Of a stretch of DNA of 37,247 nt, positions 16,212 through 28,895 are shown piece by piece (position 1 is the first letter of the stretch; every line of letters begins with the position of its first letter). A model generated the notes under the pieces. That model saw only the letters and a program-made list of their open reading frames with translations, had not been told where the DNA came from and did not search any database. This DNA is from an uncultured Lachnospiraceae bacterium (GTDB lineage Bacteria > Bacillota > Clostridia > Lachnospirales > Lachnospiraceae). Made by a program: the position numbers and the translations under genes. The stretch covers positions 1 through 37,247 of the forward strand of contig CANQAR010000038.1 in NCBI GenBank assembly GCA_947588845.1, given 5' to 3'.

Positions 16212-17426
16212 TCAATCCACGTTTGTTTTCTGGTAATTTCCGCCTGCCCGGCTCTTTTCGTATCTTTCATTGCCTTTGCGCAGCGTCACGACAACCTTTC
16301 TGCAAGGTTCATCTCCCTCGCTGTGCGTCGTCACATACGGATCATTCTGAAGCGCAGAATGAATGATTCTTCTCTCATAAGGATTCATGGGCTCAAGAAA
16401 TACAGGTCTTCTTGTCTTTCTGACCTTCAAGGCAATATTTCTGGCAAGGTTTTCAAGCGTCGCTTTTCTGCGGTTCCTGTAATCCTCCGTATCAAGCTTG
16501 ACTCTCACATAGGCTGCATTTCCCTTGTTCACCACGAGGCTTGTCAGATACTGAAGGGAATCAAGCGTCTGCCCTCTCTTGCCAATCAGAAGTCCCATCT
16601 CCTCGCCTGTGATATTGACAGACAGAGAATCTTCTTCAAACGACATCTCAATCTGGACTTCCATCTCCATTGTACGGAAAATATCTTTCAGGAAAGTTTC
16701 AGCCTTCTTCTTTACCACTTCCGGATCAGCAGGTTCTTTCGGTATTCTGGGAACTTTTTCTTCTGTTTTTTCCGGAATATTCTCTGAAGTCACGACAGGC
16801 GTTTTCTCTTCCGGCGCAGGTTCTTTCTTCTTCTGGAAAGAATTTTCGCCGTCCTTCGGACGCCTCTGATTCCTGCGTCCGCCTCTGGAATTTCTTCCGC
16901 CCTCTTTTGCAGGCATCTTCTCTCTGTTCGTCTGCCGCGGACGTTCCTGGTTCTCCTGTCTGGGAGCTCTCTCCTGCTCTGCCTGTCCTTCTGCCGTTTC
17001 TCCGGAAACAGCATCTTCTTTTACAGATTCTTTCCTGTTCCCTCTGCCGGTTTCCTTCCCTGCCGCAGCTTCTTTCTTTTCTTTTCTGGCTTCCTTTTTC
17101 GCTTCTTTGCGGACTTCTTTTAAAGCTTCCTCATCCGAAGATTTTTTCTGGGGATCCTTTGTCTCTTCCTTCTGCAGGCTCTTCTCGACAGATTCCGCTT
17201 TCAGAGTTTCCTTCATGTCTCCGAATACTTCCTTCATCAGATCCTCATCCGTCTTCTTTTTCTTGGCCTCAATAACCGCCTTCTTAGCGCCAATCAATCC
17301 GAGGAAACCTGCGGACCCCTGTTCCAGAATGTGATATTCGATATTATCACTGCTTGTTCCAAGCTGAATCGATGCCTCCATAAGCGCATCCGCGACTGTT
17401 TTGGCTGAAACTTTAATCCAACTCAT
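16212..17426 (-). CDS. khpB: RNA-binding protein KhpB/Jag (Jag-N, KH, R3H)
   Basis: A 404-residue protein with a Jag_N domain (residues 1-52), a long charged, low-complexity linker rich in Glu, Lys and Arg (about 60-235), a KH domain containing GLLIGKRGQTLDSLQYL and an R3H domain ending with NPYERRIIHSALQ and a following Arg-rich strand. Jag/KhpB proteins bind RNA with KhpA and affect cell elongation and division; the gene habitually follows yidC. It starts 14 nt after yidC. The linker of about 175 residues is longer than in many relatives. Confidence 0.93.
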   Translation of the reverse strand: MSWIKVSAKTVADALMEASIQLGTSSDNIEYHILEQGSAGFLGLIGAKKAVIEAKKKKTDEDLMKEVFGDMKETLKAESVEKSLQKEETKDPQKKSSDEEALKEVRKEAKKEARKEKKEAAAGKETGRGNRKESVKEDAVSGETAEGQAEQERAPRQENQERPRQTNREKMPAKEGGRNSRGGRRNQRRPKDGENSFQKKKEPAPEEKTPVVTSENIPEKTEEKVPRIPKEPADPEVVKKKAETFLKDIFRTMEMEVQIEMSFEEDSLSVNITGEEMGLLIGKRGQTLDSLQYLTSLVVNKGNAAYVRVKLDTEDYRNRRKATLENLARNIALKVRKTRRPVFLEPMNPYERRIIHSALQNDPYVTTHSEGDEPCRKVVVTLRKGNERYEKSRAGGNYQKTNVD

Positions 17427-17440
17427 GACCCAAAACCCCC

Positions 17441-18700
17441 TTACTTCTTCATGTTTCTTTCATTGTACTGCTTAACCATCTGTGCTTTTGCCGCAAGGCT
17501 TCCGGGTTTTGCCGTCGTATTCTTCTGATAATATTCTGTAGCTTTTTTAATTTTCTGCTGCCTCTCCTCCTCAGAAATCTCCGGCTTCTCAATTGTCCTC
17601 GTGCTCATCTTTGCAGCCTGCGTGATCTTCTGAGGCGGAAGCCCCTGTTTCTCACGCTTTTTGTTGACTTTTTCCATGTTCTTTTTAACGAGTTCGTCGA
17701 TATCCAGCTTGTCGATCTGTTTATTGATCACGAGCTGCTGGACGCTTCGTATCACCGCGCCGGCGATCCAGTAAATACCAAGACCTACAGGAAGCGTAAA
17801 GCAGAATACAGCCGACATAAGAGGCATGACAGTATTCATGGTCTTCATCGTGCTGTCCATCGTCTCATTTCCGCTGGACGCATTGCTGTTGTTTGCCTGG
17901 GATGACTGCATCAGCTTCGCGTTCAGCCACTGTGTCACTGCTGAGAGAACCGGGATCATCAGCGCTCCCACAAGAAGCAGATAGGAACCTGCCGCAAACG
18001 CGCTCGCGATAATGGAAGAAGGCGCATCCGCAATATTCAGACCAAGGAAGTAATTCATCCGGTCCGCTTCCCTCTGTGTCGTCTCAATCAGAGACGCCAG
18101 ATCAGGGAACTGTCCCGAAAGTTCCGTCCAGTTGGAAGGAGCCAGCTTGTACAAAACATCGATCACCGTCAGATTCGTCATCTCAGGAAAGCTGACACGA
18201 ACCGTACCTGCCAGCGTCTTCATAAACTCCTCTGCTCCCGGCGCTGCCACGATTTTCTCCGCCAGCGGCATAAAAGCGTTTCTCACGCTGTCCACATAAG
18301 CCGGAATATTCCATATAACACGATACAGCGCAAACAGGATCGGCATCTGTATGATAAGCTGCACGCAGCTTCCCATCGGGTTTACCCCGTACTTCGCGTA
18401 GACAGCCTGCGTCTCCTCATTCATCTTCATCATGGCCGCCTGATCCTGATTCTTGCCCTTATATTTCTTCTGAATTGCCTGAAGCTCAGGATTCATCCTG
18501 CTTGACAGTCTGGAAAACCGCTGCTGCTTGATCGTCAGAGGCGTCATAAGCACATAGATCACGATCGTAAATAAAATGATGCAAAGACCAATATTTTCCA
18601 GGCCGATCTGTGACTGAAGCCAGAAAATCGCGTTCATGATGAACCCGAGAATGCTGGAGATCGGGCCAATGATAAAGGCCGTACTTTTAGTCAATAACAT
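17441..18700 (-). CDS. yidC: Membrane protein insertase YidC/OxaI
   Basis: A 419-residue multispanning insertase that places proteins in the membrane with or without SecYEG. Hydrophobic segments near 8-30, 35-58 and 112-135 and two more at about 225-330 match the five-helix OxaI core; the conserved groove arginine is in TIKQQRFS. The last 90 residues are a soluble, strongly basic tail, as in ribosome-binding YidC homologues. No lipobox is present. AGGAGG lies ten nt before ATG 18700. It is flanked by yidD (14 nt upstream) and khpB. Confidence 0.95.
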   Translation of the reverse strand: MLLTKSTAFIIGPISSILGFIMNAIFWLQSQIGLENIGLCIILFTIVIYVLMTPLTIKQQRFSRLSSRMNPELQAIQKKYKGKNQDQAAMMKMNEETQAVYAKYGVNPMGSCVQLIIQMPILFALYRVIWNIPAYVDSVRNAFMPLAEKIVAAPGAEEFMKTLAGTVRVSFPEMTNLTVIDVLYKLAPSNWTELSGQFPDLASLIETTQREADRMNYFLGLNIADAPSSIIASAFAAGSYLLLVGALMIPVLSAVTQWLNAKLMQSSQANNSNASSGNETMDSTMKTMNTVMPLMSAVFCFTLPVGLGIYWIAGAVIRSVQQLVINKQIDKLDIDELVKKNMEKVNKKREKQGLPPQKITQAAKMSTRTIEKPEISEEERQQKIKKATEYYQKNTTAKPGSLAAKAQMVKQYNERNMKK

Positions 18701-18714
18701 TTGTTCGATTCCTC

Positions 18715-18924
18715 CTATGGAACTGGGTCATAGCCACCCTTTGAAAACGGATTGCATCTCAGCACTCTCCACGCCGCAAGCATTCCGCCCTTCAGCGCCC
18801 CGTATTTTTCGACAGCCTCCAGTCCATAGCAGGAGCAGGTTGGAAAATAAGGACACTTTGTCGTCTTCAACGGTGACAGATATTTCTGATAAAGCCTAAT
18901 CAGATAAATCAGAATTTCTTTCAT
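18715..18924 (-). CDS. yidD: Membrane protein insertion efficiency factor YidD
   Basis: A 69-residue DUF37 protein that assists YidC-dependent insertion at the inner leaflet. It shows the family pattern: an amphipathic N-terminus ([15 protein letters not shown]), [14 protein letters not shown] with three cysteines, and [14 protein letters not shown] at the end. The start is ATG 18924, with GGAGAAAGAG upstream; a reading frame that continues further is inside rnpA. It overlaps the 3' end of rnpA by 29 nt, so the two are translationally linked. Confidence 0.93.
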   Translation of the reverse strand: MKEILIYLIRLYQKYLSPLKTTKCPYFPTCSCYGLEAVEKYGALKGGMLAAWRVLRCNPFSKGGYDPVP

Positions 18925-19288
18925 TCTCTTTCTCCACTTCTTTTTGCCTGGAATCATCCACAATTCTGTGGATTCTTCCAAGATGAAGCAGCGCGCTCTC
19001 GATCTCAAAGAAACTTTTTTCTTTAGCGCCGGGACGTGCAATTACCACTGCATCAATTCCCCTATCGAATCTCCACTCATTCAACCGGTAGCTCTCGCGA
19101 ATCAACCTCGTAATACGATGCCTTACCACACTGTTTCCCACTTTTTTGCTTACCGATATCCCGATCCGGTTCTTTCCCGTGTCTGTCTTCCGCACATACA
19201 TGACCAGATATTTATTTGCGTATGATGTTCCACTTTTATAGACACGCTGAAAATCCCCGTATTTTTTCAATGATTCTGAAAATATCAT
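18896..19288 (-). CDS. rnpA: Ribonuclease P protein component
   Basis: A 130-residue protein subunit of RNase P, which removes 5' leaders from tRNA precursors. The RNR signature [21 protein letters not shown] is broken across residues 48-68, with basic residues lining the RNA cleft, and the RIGISVSK strand precedes it. The C-terminal 15 residues are an acidic and polar extension overlapping yidD. It lies 28 nt after rpmH, from which it is separated by a terminator-like hairpin. Confidence 0.96.
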   Translation of the reverse strand: MIFSESLKKYGDFQRVYKSGTSYANKYLVMYVRKTDTGKNRIGISVSKKVGNSVVRHRITRLIRESYRLNEWRFDRGIDAVVIARPGAKEKSFFEIESALLHLGRIHRIVDDSRQKEVEKENERNSDLSD

Positions 19289-19293
19289 ATGAT

Positions 19294-19317
19294 AAAAAAG
19301 GCCACATACCTGCGGCC
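19294..19317 (-). terminator. Terminator or attenuator between rpmH and rnpA
   Basis: On the minus strand GGCCGCA, loop GGTA and TGTGGCC (complement of 19300-19317; one G-U pair) are followed by six T (19299-19294). The stem begins in the rpmH stop codon and the run ends five bases before the rnpA start. It should make rnpA, yidD and yidC depend on partial read-through, giving much more L34 than RNase P protein. Confidence 0.75.
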
Positions 19318-19451
19318 TATACGGTTAAAACCTTTCTTCCTTTTGCTCTCCTCGCAGCGAGAACTTTTCTTCCGCCCGCCGTCTTCATTCTTGCCCGGAA
19401 CCCATGAACTTTAGATCTTGATCTTTTCTTAGGCTGGAATGTCATTTTCAT
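19317..19451 (-). CDS. rpmH: 50S ribosomal protein L34
   Basis: A 44-residue, very basic protein of the large ribosomal subunit, too short for many gene finders. It begins [19 protein letters not shown] and ends in GRKVLTV, the invariant L34 pattern. A ribosome site (GAGGTG) precedes ATG 19451. It is the first gene of the leftward operon from oriC and has its own near-consensus promoter. Confidence 0.97.
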   Translation of the reverse strand: MKMTFQPKKRSRSKVHGFRARMKTAGGRKVLAARRAKGRKVLTV

Positions 19452-19512
19452 AGTCTGTGCACCTCCTTCTCTTCTTCATTCTGGCCGGTAATACCGTGAA
19501 AACATCATTTCC

Positions 19513-19541
19513 ATTATATTCACAATGAAGTAGGAAGTCAA
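19513..19541 (-). promoter_or_regulatory. rpmH promoter
   Basis: On the minus strand TTGACT (complement of 19536-19541), 17 nt, TATAAT (complement of 19513-19518), about 60 nt before the rpmH start. It lies next to the first DnaA box of oriC (19568). Confidence 0.8.
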
Positions 19542-19567
19542 GTTGTTTTTCCTCTTTTTCAGACCTC

Positions 19568-19877
19568 TTATCCACACAGGACAGACGTATCCATGAACCG
19601 GACGTCCACATTTTTATCCACATCCGCTGGTTTACGTAATTTTATCCACAAGTTGTTGACAATTTGTGGATAACTTTCTGAAATCCTGTTTATAATTCCC
19701 TCGATCTGACAAAAAATCCTTATATTTTCCAGTTTTCCACCATGTGAATAACAGGGATAAACTTATTCACACGCCAAAATGCCGTCCTTTATTGTCCACA
19801 CCCGTTTCTGAGTTATCCACAAAGTTATCCACATTATCCACATATCCCCCTTTATCTTATCCCGCGCATGTGAATAA
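19568..19877. other. oriC: main DnaA-box cluster
   Basis: Between rpmH and dnaA there are seven perfect DnaA boxes (TTATCCACA at 19568, 19614, 19642, 19813, 19825, 19834; the reverse form TGTGGATAA at 19665) and near-matches TTATTCACA or its reverse at 19743, 19763 and 19869 and TTGTCCACA at 19792. Two subclusters (19568-19673 and 19743-19842) are separated by an AT-rich stretch. Three boxes at 19813-19842 sit at 12 and 9 bp spacing, a pattern for DnaA oligomer growth. Gene orientation switches here from leftward to rightward, as expected for a replication origin. Confidence 0.93.
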
Positions 19878-19884
19878 CTTATGC

Positions 19885-19913
19885 TTGCCTAATTTCCTTT
19901 TTTGGTTTAATAT
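19885..19913 (+). promoter_or_regulatory. dnaA promoter
   Basis: TTGCCT (19885-19890), 17 nt, TAATAT (19908-19913), about 37 nt before the dnaA start. A DnaA-box-like TGTGAATAA at 19869-19877 abuts the -35 element, consistent with autoregulation by DnaA. Confidence 0.65.
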
Positions 19914-19949
19914 TAGTGCAGGAAAAAATGGTTTTTTGGAGAGCAGACT

Positions 19950-21314
19950 ATGGACTTACTGATAGAAAAATGGGAAGAAATACTTTACATTGTAAAAGTA
20001 GAACACGAGCTTTCCGATATCTCCTTTAAAACGTGGCTGCAGCCTCTGCAGATTTACAATGTCTCAAATGATACAGTTACGATTCTGGTTCCTTCCGCGC
20101 AGATGGGGATTGACTATATTACAAAAAAATATATGTTTCCTATTAAAGTAGCGATCGCGGAGTTCACCGGAAAGGAATATGATATCGAATTTATTCTCCC
20201 CGAACAGGCGGCAGAGAGAGATGCGAAACGAAAGCCCGTCAAAACCAGAAAAAATCCTGACGATACTCCGGATCCGGAACGAACGAATCTGAATCCGAGG
20301 TATACTTTTGATACCTTTGTTGTCGGCAGCAATAACAAATTTGCACATGCTGCCGCTCTTGCCGTGGCCGAATCTCCAGGCAAAATGTACAACCCTCTTT
20401 TTATTCATGGAGGTGCGGGACTCGGAAAGACTCACCTGATGCACTCTATTGCTCATTTCATATTGAATGAGAATCCAGACAAAAAAGTACTCTACGTAAC
20501 AAGTGAAACTTTTACAAATGAACTGATCGATTCCATCCGCAACGGCAACACGACTGCCATGACCAAATTCCGTGAAAAATACAGAAACGTCGATGTCCTT
20601 TTAATCGACGACATTCAATTTATTATAGGAAAAGAATCCACCCAGGAAGAATTTTTCCACACATTCAATGATCTGCACGGAAACAAAAAGCAGATCATTA
20701 TTTCCTCCGATAAACCGCCAAAAGATATAGAAACGCTGGAAGCCAGACTGCGTTCCCGCTTTGAATGGGGACTGATCGCGGATATTTCCACCCCGGACTT
20801 TGAGACCAGGATGGCCATCCTCCATAAAAAAGAAGAGAACGACGGATACAATATCGACAACGCGGTCATCGAATATATCGCAATGAACATAAAATCAAAC
20901 ATCCGTGAACTCGAAGGCGCGCTGAACAAACTGGTTGCGCTGAGCAACCTCGAAAACCGGGAAATTACGATTGCGCTGGCAGAAGAAGCCCTCAAGGATA
21001 TCATCTCTCCGGACAGCAAACGGGAAGTCACACCGAAACTTATCATGGACGTCGTTGCAGAACATTTTCACATTACAACAGATGATATCAAGAGCAGCAA
21101 ACGCAGCTCCGAGATTGTTTTTCCACGACAGATCGCCATGTATCTGTGCTCCACCCTGACAAACATCGGCGTCAAAAATATCGGAGTAGAAATGGGAAAC
21201 CGTGATCACTCGACAGTAATCCATGGAACCAAAAAAATCGCAGCCCAGCTTGAAAAAAATGACTCCGTAAAAAACACAATTGAGATCCTGAAGAAGAAAA
21301 TAAACCCCCGATGA
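19950..21314 (+). CDS. dnaA: Chromosomal replication initiator DnaA
   Basis: A 454-residue initiator that binds DnaA boxes as ATP-DnaA, melts oriC and loads the helicase. Domain I (1-80) and a short linker with KPVKTRKN precede the AAA+ domain: Walker A GGAGLGKT at 154-161, Walker B VLLIDDIQF near 215-223. Domain IV carries the box-recognition signature NRDHSTVIHGTKKI near the C-terminus. GGAG lies eight nt before ATG 19950. Length and domain order are standard. Confidence 0.98.
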   Translation: MDLLIEKWEEILYIVKVEHELSDISFKTWLQPLQIYNVSNDTVTILVPSAQMGIDYITKKYMFPIKVAIAEFTGKEYDIEFILPEQAAERDAKRKPVKTRKNPDDTPDPERTNLNPRYTFDTFVVGSNNKFAHAAALAVAESPGKMYNPLFIHGGAGLGKTHLMHSIAHFILNENPDKKVLYVTSETFTNELIDSIRNGNTTAMTKFREKYRNVDVLLIDDIQFIIGKESTQEEFFHTFNDLHGNKKQIIISSDKPPKDIETLEARLRSRFEWGLIADISTPDFETRMAILHKKEENDGYNIDNAVIEYIAMNIKSNIRELEGALNKLVALSNLENREITIALAEEALKDIISPDSKREVTPKLIMDVVAEHFHITTDDIKSSKRSSEIVFPRQIAMYLCSTLTNIGVKNIGVEMGNRDHSTVIHGTKKIAAQLEKNDSVKNTIEILKKKINPR

Positions 21315-21615
21315 AGGAAAAGTTATCCACAAAGTTATCCACTTATCCACCGGATATCCCTTCTGAAAGGGCGTTTATAACCTGTGGAAAAATGTGAACA
21401 ACTTCTGGCCGCAAAATCTCAGGCTGGGAGGCATTCTCAGCCCCTGTGGACAACCACCCCTTTATTCCCGGCTTTTTCAGCGGTATTTCACAAGGTTGTC
21501 CTGCCTCATTTTTCCTTTATTTCCAAGGGGAAAAGGACTTTTCCACAAATCCACACCCCTTATGACGGCTACGGCGTATTTTTTTAATATATTTAGAAAA
21601 GGAGTCAACAAGGTC
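21315..21615. other. dnaA-dnaN intergenic region with second DnaA-box group
   Basis: About 300 bp without a gene. Right after dnaA come TTATCCACA (21323-21331), TTATCCACT (21335-21343) and TTATCCACC (21343-21351), then TGTGGACAA (21445-21453) and TTTTCCACA (21539-21547), and an AT-rich run before dnaN. With the cluster upstream of dnaA this makes a bipartite origin as in Bacillus subtilis, where unwinding occurs on the dnaN side. An open frame upstream of dnaN continues through this region but has no support as coding. Confidence 0.75.
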
Positions 21616-22719
21616 ATGAAAATCATATGCCAGAAAGCAGACCTTCAGAAAAGTATCAACATTGTAATGAAAGCAGTCCCCTCCAAAACAACCATGCCCA
21701 TACTTGAGTGTATTCTGATCGATGTATCAACAGACGGCATAAAGTTAACAGCCAACGACATGGAACTGGGGATTGAAACCACCGTCACAGGTACAGTTAT
21801 TGAAAAAGGAACAATCGCTCTTGATGCGAGATTATTTTCCGAAATCATTCGAAAACTGCCTGAAAATGAAGTTACCATATCATCAGATACCAAATTTAAT
21901 ACACTTATTACATGTGAGAAAGCAAAATTTAACATTATGGGAAAAGACGGAGAGGACTTCTCTTACCTTCCCTTTATTGAGCGGGAAAACCGCATCACTG
22001 TTTCACAGTTTACTTTAAAAGAAGTAATTCGTCAGACAATTTTTTCCATCGCAGCAAATGATACCAACAAAATCATGACTGGAGAACTGTTTGAGATTTC
22101 AGGCAGCACACTGAAAGTGACTTCCCTTGACGGACACAGAATATCCATCCGGAAAATCGAACTGAAAAATGAGTACAACGACAAAAAAGTGATTGTTCCG
22201 GGAAAAACTCTGTCGGAAATATCAAAGATCCTTTCAGGGGAACTCGATGATCTGGTTGACATTTATTTTACAAATAATCATATATTATTTGAATTTGACC
22301 AGACACTTGTCGTATCAAGACTGATTGAAGGAAATTATTTCCGTGTGGATCAGATGCTCTCCAGCGATTATGATACAAAGATCACAGTTAATAAGAGGTA
22401 TCTTCTGGACTGCATTGACAGGGCTACACTCTTTGTCAAGGAAGGTGACAAAAAACCGATTATCATGAATATTTCAGATGATGTCATGGAACTTAAAATT
22501 TCCTCCCAGATTGGGTCAATGGATGAAATGATCGACGTAGCCCTTGAGGGAAAAAACATCAAAATCGGCTTTAATCCCAAATTTCTGATTGACGCGCTCC
22601 GCGTGATCGATGACGAACAGGTAGATATTTACTTTATGAATCCGAAAGCGCCATGCTTCATCCGCAACCAGGAAGAAACTTATATTTATCTGATTTTACC
22701 TGTGAATTTTATCGGATAA
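21616..22719 (+). CDS. dnaN: DNA polymerase III beta sliding clamp
   Basis: A 367-residue clamp that encircles DNA and holds the replicative polymerase and other partners. Three repeated clamp domains are evident, starting MKIICQKADLQKSINIV and ending with the conserved C-terminal YIYLILPVN strand. The start is ATG 21616 because this gives the normal clamp length and N-terminus; GGAG at 21601 is the likely ribosome site, though with long spacing. A frame extension to 21394 through the intergenic DnaA boxes is rejected. Confidence 0.97.
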   Translation: MKIICQKADLQKSINIVMKAVPSKTTMPILECILIDVSTDGIKLTANDMELGIETTVTGTVIEKGTIALDARLFSEIIRKLPENEVTISSDTKFNTLITCEKAKFNIMGKDGEDFSYLPFIERENRITVSQFTLKEVIRQTIFSIAANDTNKIMTGELFEISGSTLKVTSLDGHRISIRKIELKNEYNDKKVIVPGKTLSEISKILSGELDDLVDIYFTNNHILFEFDQTLVVSRLIEGNYFRVDQMLSSDYDTKITVNKRYLLDCIDRATLFVKEGDKKPIIMNISDDVMELKISSQIGSMDEMIDVALEGKNIKIGFNPKFLIDALRVIDDEQVDIYFMNPKAPCFIRNQEETYIYLILPVNFIG

Positions 22720-22749
22720 AAGAGACGAACAGGAAGAATGGAGACGACC

Positions 22750-22965
22750 ATGGAATCAATCACAATTAAATTGAGAGAAGATTTTATCAAACTGGGACAG
22801 GCTCTGAAGGCAGCAGGACTTGTCGAAATGGGAACTGAGGCGAAAGCAGTGATTCTTGACGGAGAAGTCAAAGTCAACGGCGAGGTTTGTCTGCAGAGAG
22901 GAAAAAAACTTTACGGCGGGGACGAGATAGTGTTTAAAAATACAAAAATTCTTATAGAAGAATAG
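22750..22965 (+). CDS. yaaA: S4-domain RNA-binding protein YaaA
   Basis: A 71-residue single S4 domain protein of the kind always found between dnaN and recF in Firmicutes. The S4 motif is visible: LGQALKAAGLVEMGTEAK, then DGEVKVNGEV and RGKKLYGGDEI. S4 domains bind structured RNA, and the B. subtilis homologue is linked to late 50S assembly. GGAG lies six nt before ATG 22750; an ATG at 22738 (four residues longer) is possible but has poorer spacing. Confidence 0.92.
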   Translation: MESITIKLREDFIKLGQALKAAGLVEMGTEAKAVILDGEVKVNGEVCLQRGKKLYGGDEIVFKNTKILIEE

Positions 22966-23066
22966 ACGGACATCAGACCAGGAGGTCAGACGTTTTACGC
23001 TGAACATGTCTTTCGTTCCTTCTTTGATGGAATAAAAAGAACATAAAAGAACGGCGGATAAGTGAA

Positions 23067-26128
<3,062 letters not shown>

Positions 26129-26144
26129 AAGGAGGAAATAATCT

Positions 26145-28895
26145 GTGGACGACAAAGTATTCGATCAGGTTCAGGATGTGGATCTGAAGAAAACGATGGA
26201 AGACTCCTATATAGATTACGCGATGAGCGTCATTGCCTCCCGTGCGCTGCCGGACGTCCGCGACGGACTGAAGCCGGTCCAGAGGCGCGTGCTCTACGCG
26301 ATGATCGAACTGAACAATGGTCCTGACAAGCCGCACCGTAAATGTGCCCGTATTGTCGGTGATACGATGGGTAAATATCACCCCCACGGAGACAGTTCCA
26401 TCTACGGGGCGCTCGTGAATATGGCGCAGGAATGGTCGACGAGATACCCGCTGGTGGACGGTCACGGAAATTTCGGCTCTGTCGACGGCGACGGCGCGGC
26501 CGCGATGCGTTATACCGAGGCAAGGCTGAGCAAAATTTCGATGGAGATGCTCGCCGACATCAATAAAGACACGGTGGATTTCATCCCGAACTTTGACGAG
26601 ACGGAGAAAGAGCCGACGGTACTTCCGGCAAGGTATCCGAACCTGCTGGCGAACGGCGCGCAGGGAATCGCGGTCGGCATGGCGACAAACATCCCTCCGC
26701 ACAATCTGCGCGAGGTGATCCAGGCGGTCGTGAAGATCATCGACAACCGTGTGGAGGAGAACCGCGAGACATCAATCGACGAGCTGCTTGGCATTATCAA
26801 GGGGCCGGATTTTCCGACGGGCGCGCAGATTCTTGGTACGCGGGGAATTGAGGAAGCATACCGCACCGGGCGCGGAAAGATCCGCGTGCGTGCGGTTTCA
26901 AATATAGAGACAATGAACAATGGGAAGAGCCGTATTATCGTGACGGAGCTTCCGTATATGGTAAACAAGGCGCGGCTGATCGAGAAGATTGCGGAGCTTG
27001 TCCGCGACAAGCGGATCGACGGAATCACGGCGATCACGGATGAGTCGAGCCGGGAGGGAATGAGGATCAATATCGAGCTGAGGAAGGACGCAAACGCAAA
27101 CGTGATCCTGAACCAGCTCTACAAGCATACGCAGCTGCAGGATACATTTGGCGTGATCATGCTGGCGCTCGACGGCAACCAGCCGAAGATCATGAACATC
27201 CATGAGATGCTGATGTACTACATCCGGCATCAGGAGGATGTTGTGACGCGCAGGACGAAGTACGAGCTGAACAGGGCGCAGGAGCGGGCTCATATTCTGC
27301 AGGGCCTGCTTATCGCGCTCGATAATATTGACGAAGTCATCCGCATCATCCGCGGTTCCCAGACGACAGCGATCGCAAAGCAGGGACTGATGGAGCGGTT
27401 TGAGCTGTCCGATGTGCAGGCACAGGCGATCGTGGATATGCGTCTGAGGACTCTGACCGGACTGGAACGCGAGAAACTCGAGGCAGAGTATAAGGAGCTG
27501 ATGGCAAGGATCGAGGAACTGAAGGCGATCCTCGCGGATGAGAACCTGCTGCTCGGTGTGATCAAAAAGGAAATCCTGGTCATTATGGAGAAGTACGGCG
27601 ACGACCGCCGCACGTCGATCAGTTTTGACGCGTCAGAGCTGTCTGTGGAGGATCTGATCACGAAGGAGAACGTCGTGATCGCGATGACGAAGCTCGGCTA
27701 CATCAAGCGGATGACGACGGACAACTTCAGGAGTCAGGGACGCGGCGGCAAGGGAATCCGCGGTATGCAGACGCTTGAGGATGATTACATAGAGGAACTG
27801 ATGATGACTTCCACGCACCATAACCTGATGTTTTTCACGAATCAGGGAAGGGTGTACCGTCTGAAAGCCTATGAGATCCCGGAGGCGGGCAGAACGGCGC
27901 GGGGCACCGCGATCGTCAACCTGCTGCAGCTTCAGCCGGGAGAGAAGATCACGGCCACGATTCCGTTCCGGAAATATGACGAGGACGGTTATCTGTTCAT
28001 GGCGACCAGGCGCGGGCTTGTCAAGAAAACGCGGATCAGCGAGTACGCGAATGTGAGAAAGACCGGGCTTGCGGCAATCAGTCTCCGCGAGGATGATGAG
28101 CTGATCGAGGTCAAATTTACGGATAACAACAAAGATATCCTGCTTGTGACGAAATACGGGCAGTGCATCCGGTTCCATGAGACGGATGTGAGAAGCACAG
28201 GGCGTGTGTCCATGGGCGTGATCGGCGTAAATCTGGCTGCCGGGGACGAGGTTGTGGCGATGCAGCTTGACAGTCAGGGAAAATATCTGCTGGTTGTGTC
28301 GGAAAACGGTCTGGGCAAACTGACGCCGGTCAGCGAATTTTCTCCGCAGTTCCGTGGAGGAAAGGGCGTCAAGTGCTACAAGATTCTTGAGAGAACCGGC
28401 AATGTGGTAGGCGCGAAGGCAGTTAATCCGGAAAATGAAGTCATGATGATCAGCACGGAAGGCATTATTATCCAGTTCGCCTGCCGGGAAATCTCCGTGC
28501 AGGGCAGAGTGACGAGCGGCGTGAAGCTGATGAATCTCGACGCGGAGAAGGGCGGTCAGGTCGCGAGCATCACCAAAGTCAGGGAAAGCGCGGTGAAAGC
28601 GGAGGCAGCAGGACTTGAAGAGGCAGATTCAGAACTGCAGCCGGAAAATCCTGACGAACTGGATTTTGACGATGGATACCCGGAGGATTTTGAGGAATCG
28701 GATTTTGTCGGTGAATCTGCGGAGGATATGGACGGGACGGATTATGATGAGGGATATCCGGAAGAATCGGATTTGTATGATGATGAGGCAGAATCTGATG
28801 ATGACACGGAAGATCCGGATGATGCAGATGAGCCCCGGGAAGCCCGTCTTGAGGATTTTCTTGTGGAGGATGATGAGTTTCCGCAGGAAGAGTGA
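26145..28895 (+). CDS. gyrA: DNA gyrase subunit A with long acidic tail
   Basis: A 916-residue subunit that cuts and passes DNA. The catalytic tyrosine is Tyr123 in [10 protein letters not shown]; the quinolone-determining loop reads [10 protein letters not shown] (79-88); the GyrA box QGRGGKG is at 531-537 at the start of the beta-pinwheel, showing that this is gyrase and not topoisomerase IV. Residues 819-916 are an almost wholly acidic, disordered tail with a repeated GYPE unit, longer than the short acidic tail of E. coli GyrA. The start is GTG at 26145 with AAGGAGG upstream. Gene order gyrB-gyrA is standard. Confidence 0.98.
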   Translation: MDDKVFDQVQDVDLKKTMEDSYIDYAMSVIASRALPDVRDGLKPVQRRVLYAMIELNNGPDKPHRKCARIVGDTMGKYHPHGDSSIYGALVNMAQEWSTRYPLVDGHGNFGSVDGDGAAAMRYTEARLSKISMEMLADINKDTVDFIPNFDETEKEPTVLPARYPNLLANGAQGIAVGMATNIPPHNLREVIQAVVKIIDNRVEENRETSIDELLGIIKGPDFPTGAQILGTRGIEEAYRTGRGKIRVRAVSNIETMNNGKSRIIVTELPYMVNKARLIEKIAELVRDKRIDGITAITDESSREGMRINIELRKDANANVILNQLYKHTQLQDTFGVIMLALDGNQPKIMNIHEMLMYYIRHQEDVVTRRTKYELNRAQERAHILQGLLIALDNIDEVIRIIRGSQTTAIAKQGLMERFELSDVQAQAIVDMRLRTLTGLEREKLEAEYKELMARIEELKAILADENLLLGVIKKEILVIMEKYGDDRRTSISFDASELSVEDLITKENVVIAMTKLGYIKRMTTDNFRSQGRGGKGIRGMQTLEDDYIEELMMTSTHHNLMFFTNQGRVYRLKAYEIPEAGRTARGTAIVNLLQLQPGEKITATIPFRKYDEDGYLFMATRRGLVKKTRISEYANVRKTGLAAISLREDDELIEVKFTDNNKDILLVTKYGQCIRFHETDVRSTGRVSMGVIGVNLAAGDEVVAMQLDSQGKYLLVVSENGLGKLTPVSEFSPQFRGGKGVKCYKILERTGNVVGAKAVNPENEVMMISTEGIIIQFACREISVQGRVTSGVKLMNLDAEKGGQVASITKVRESAVKAEAAGLEEADSELQPENPDELDFDDGYPEDFEESDFVGESAEDMDGTDYDEGYPEESDLYDDEAESDDDTEDPDDADEPREARLEDFLVEDDEFPQEE

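Noticed and set aside
19451-19950. Repetitive TTATCCACA units considered as a CRISPR or iteron array
   Set aside because: Spacing is irregular, both orientations occur, and the units are standard DnaA boxes beside dnaA.
21394-21615. In-frame upstream extension of dnaN
   Set aside because: It would add 74 residues not found in sliding clamps and cover the intergenic DnaA boxes.
22966-23066. AGGAGG between yaaA and recF suggesting a small gene
   Set aside because: The nearest ATG is 20 nt away and gives only eight codons; possibly a relic.
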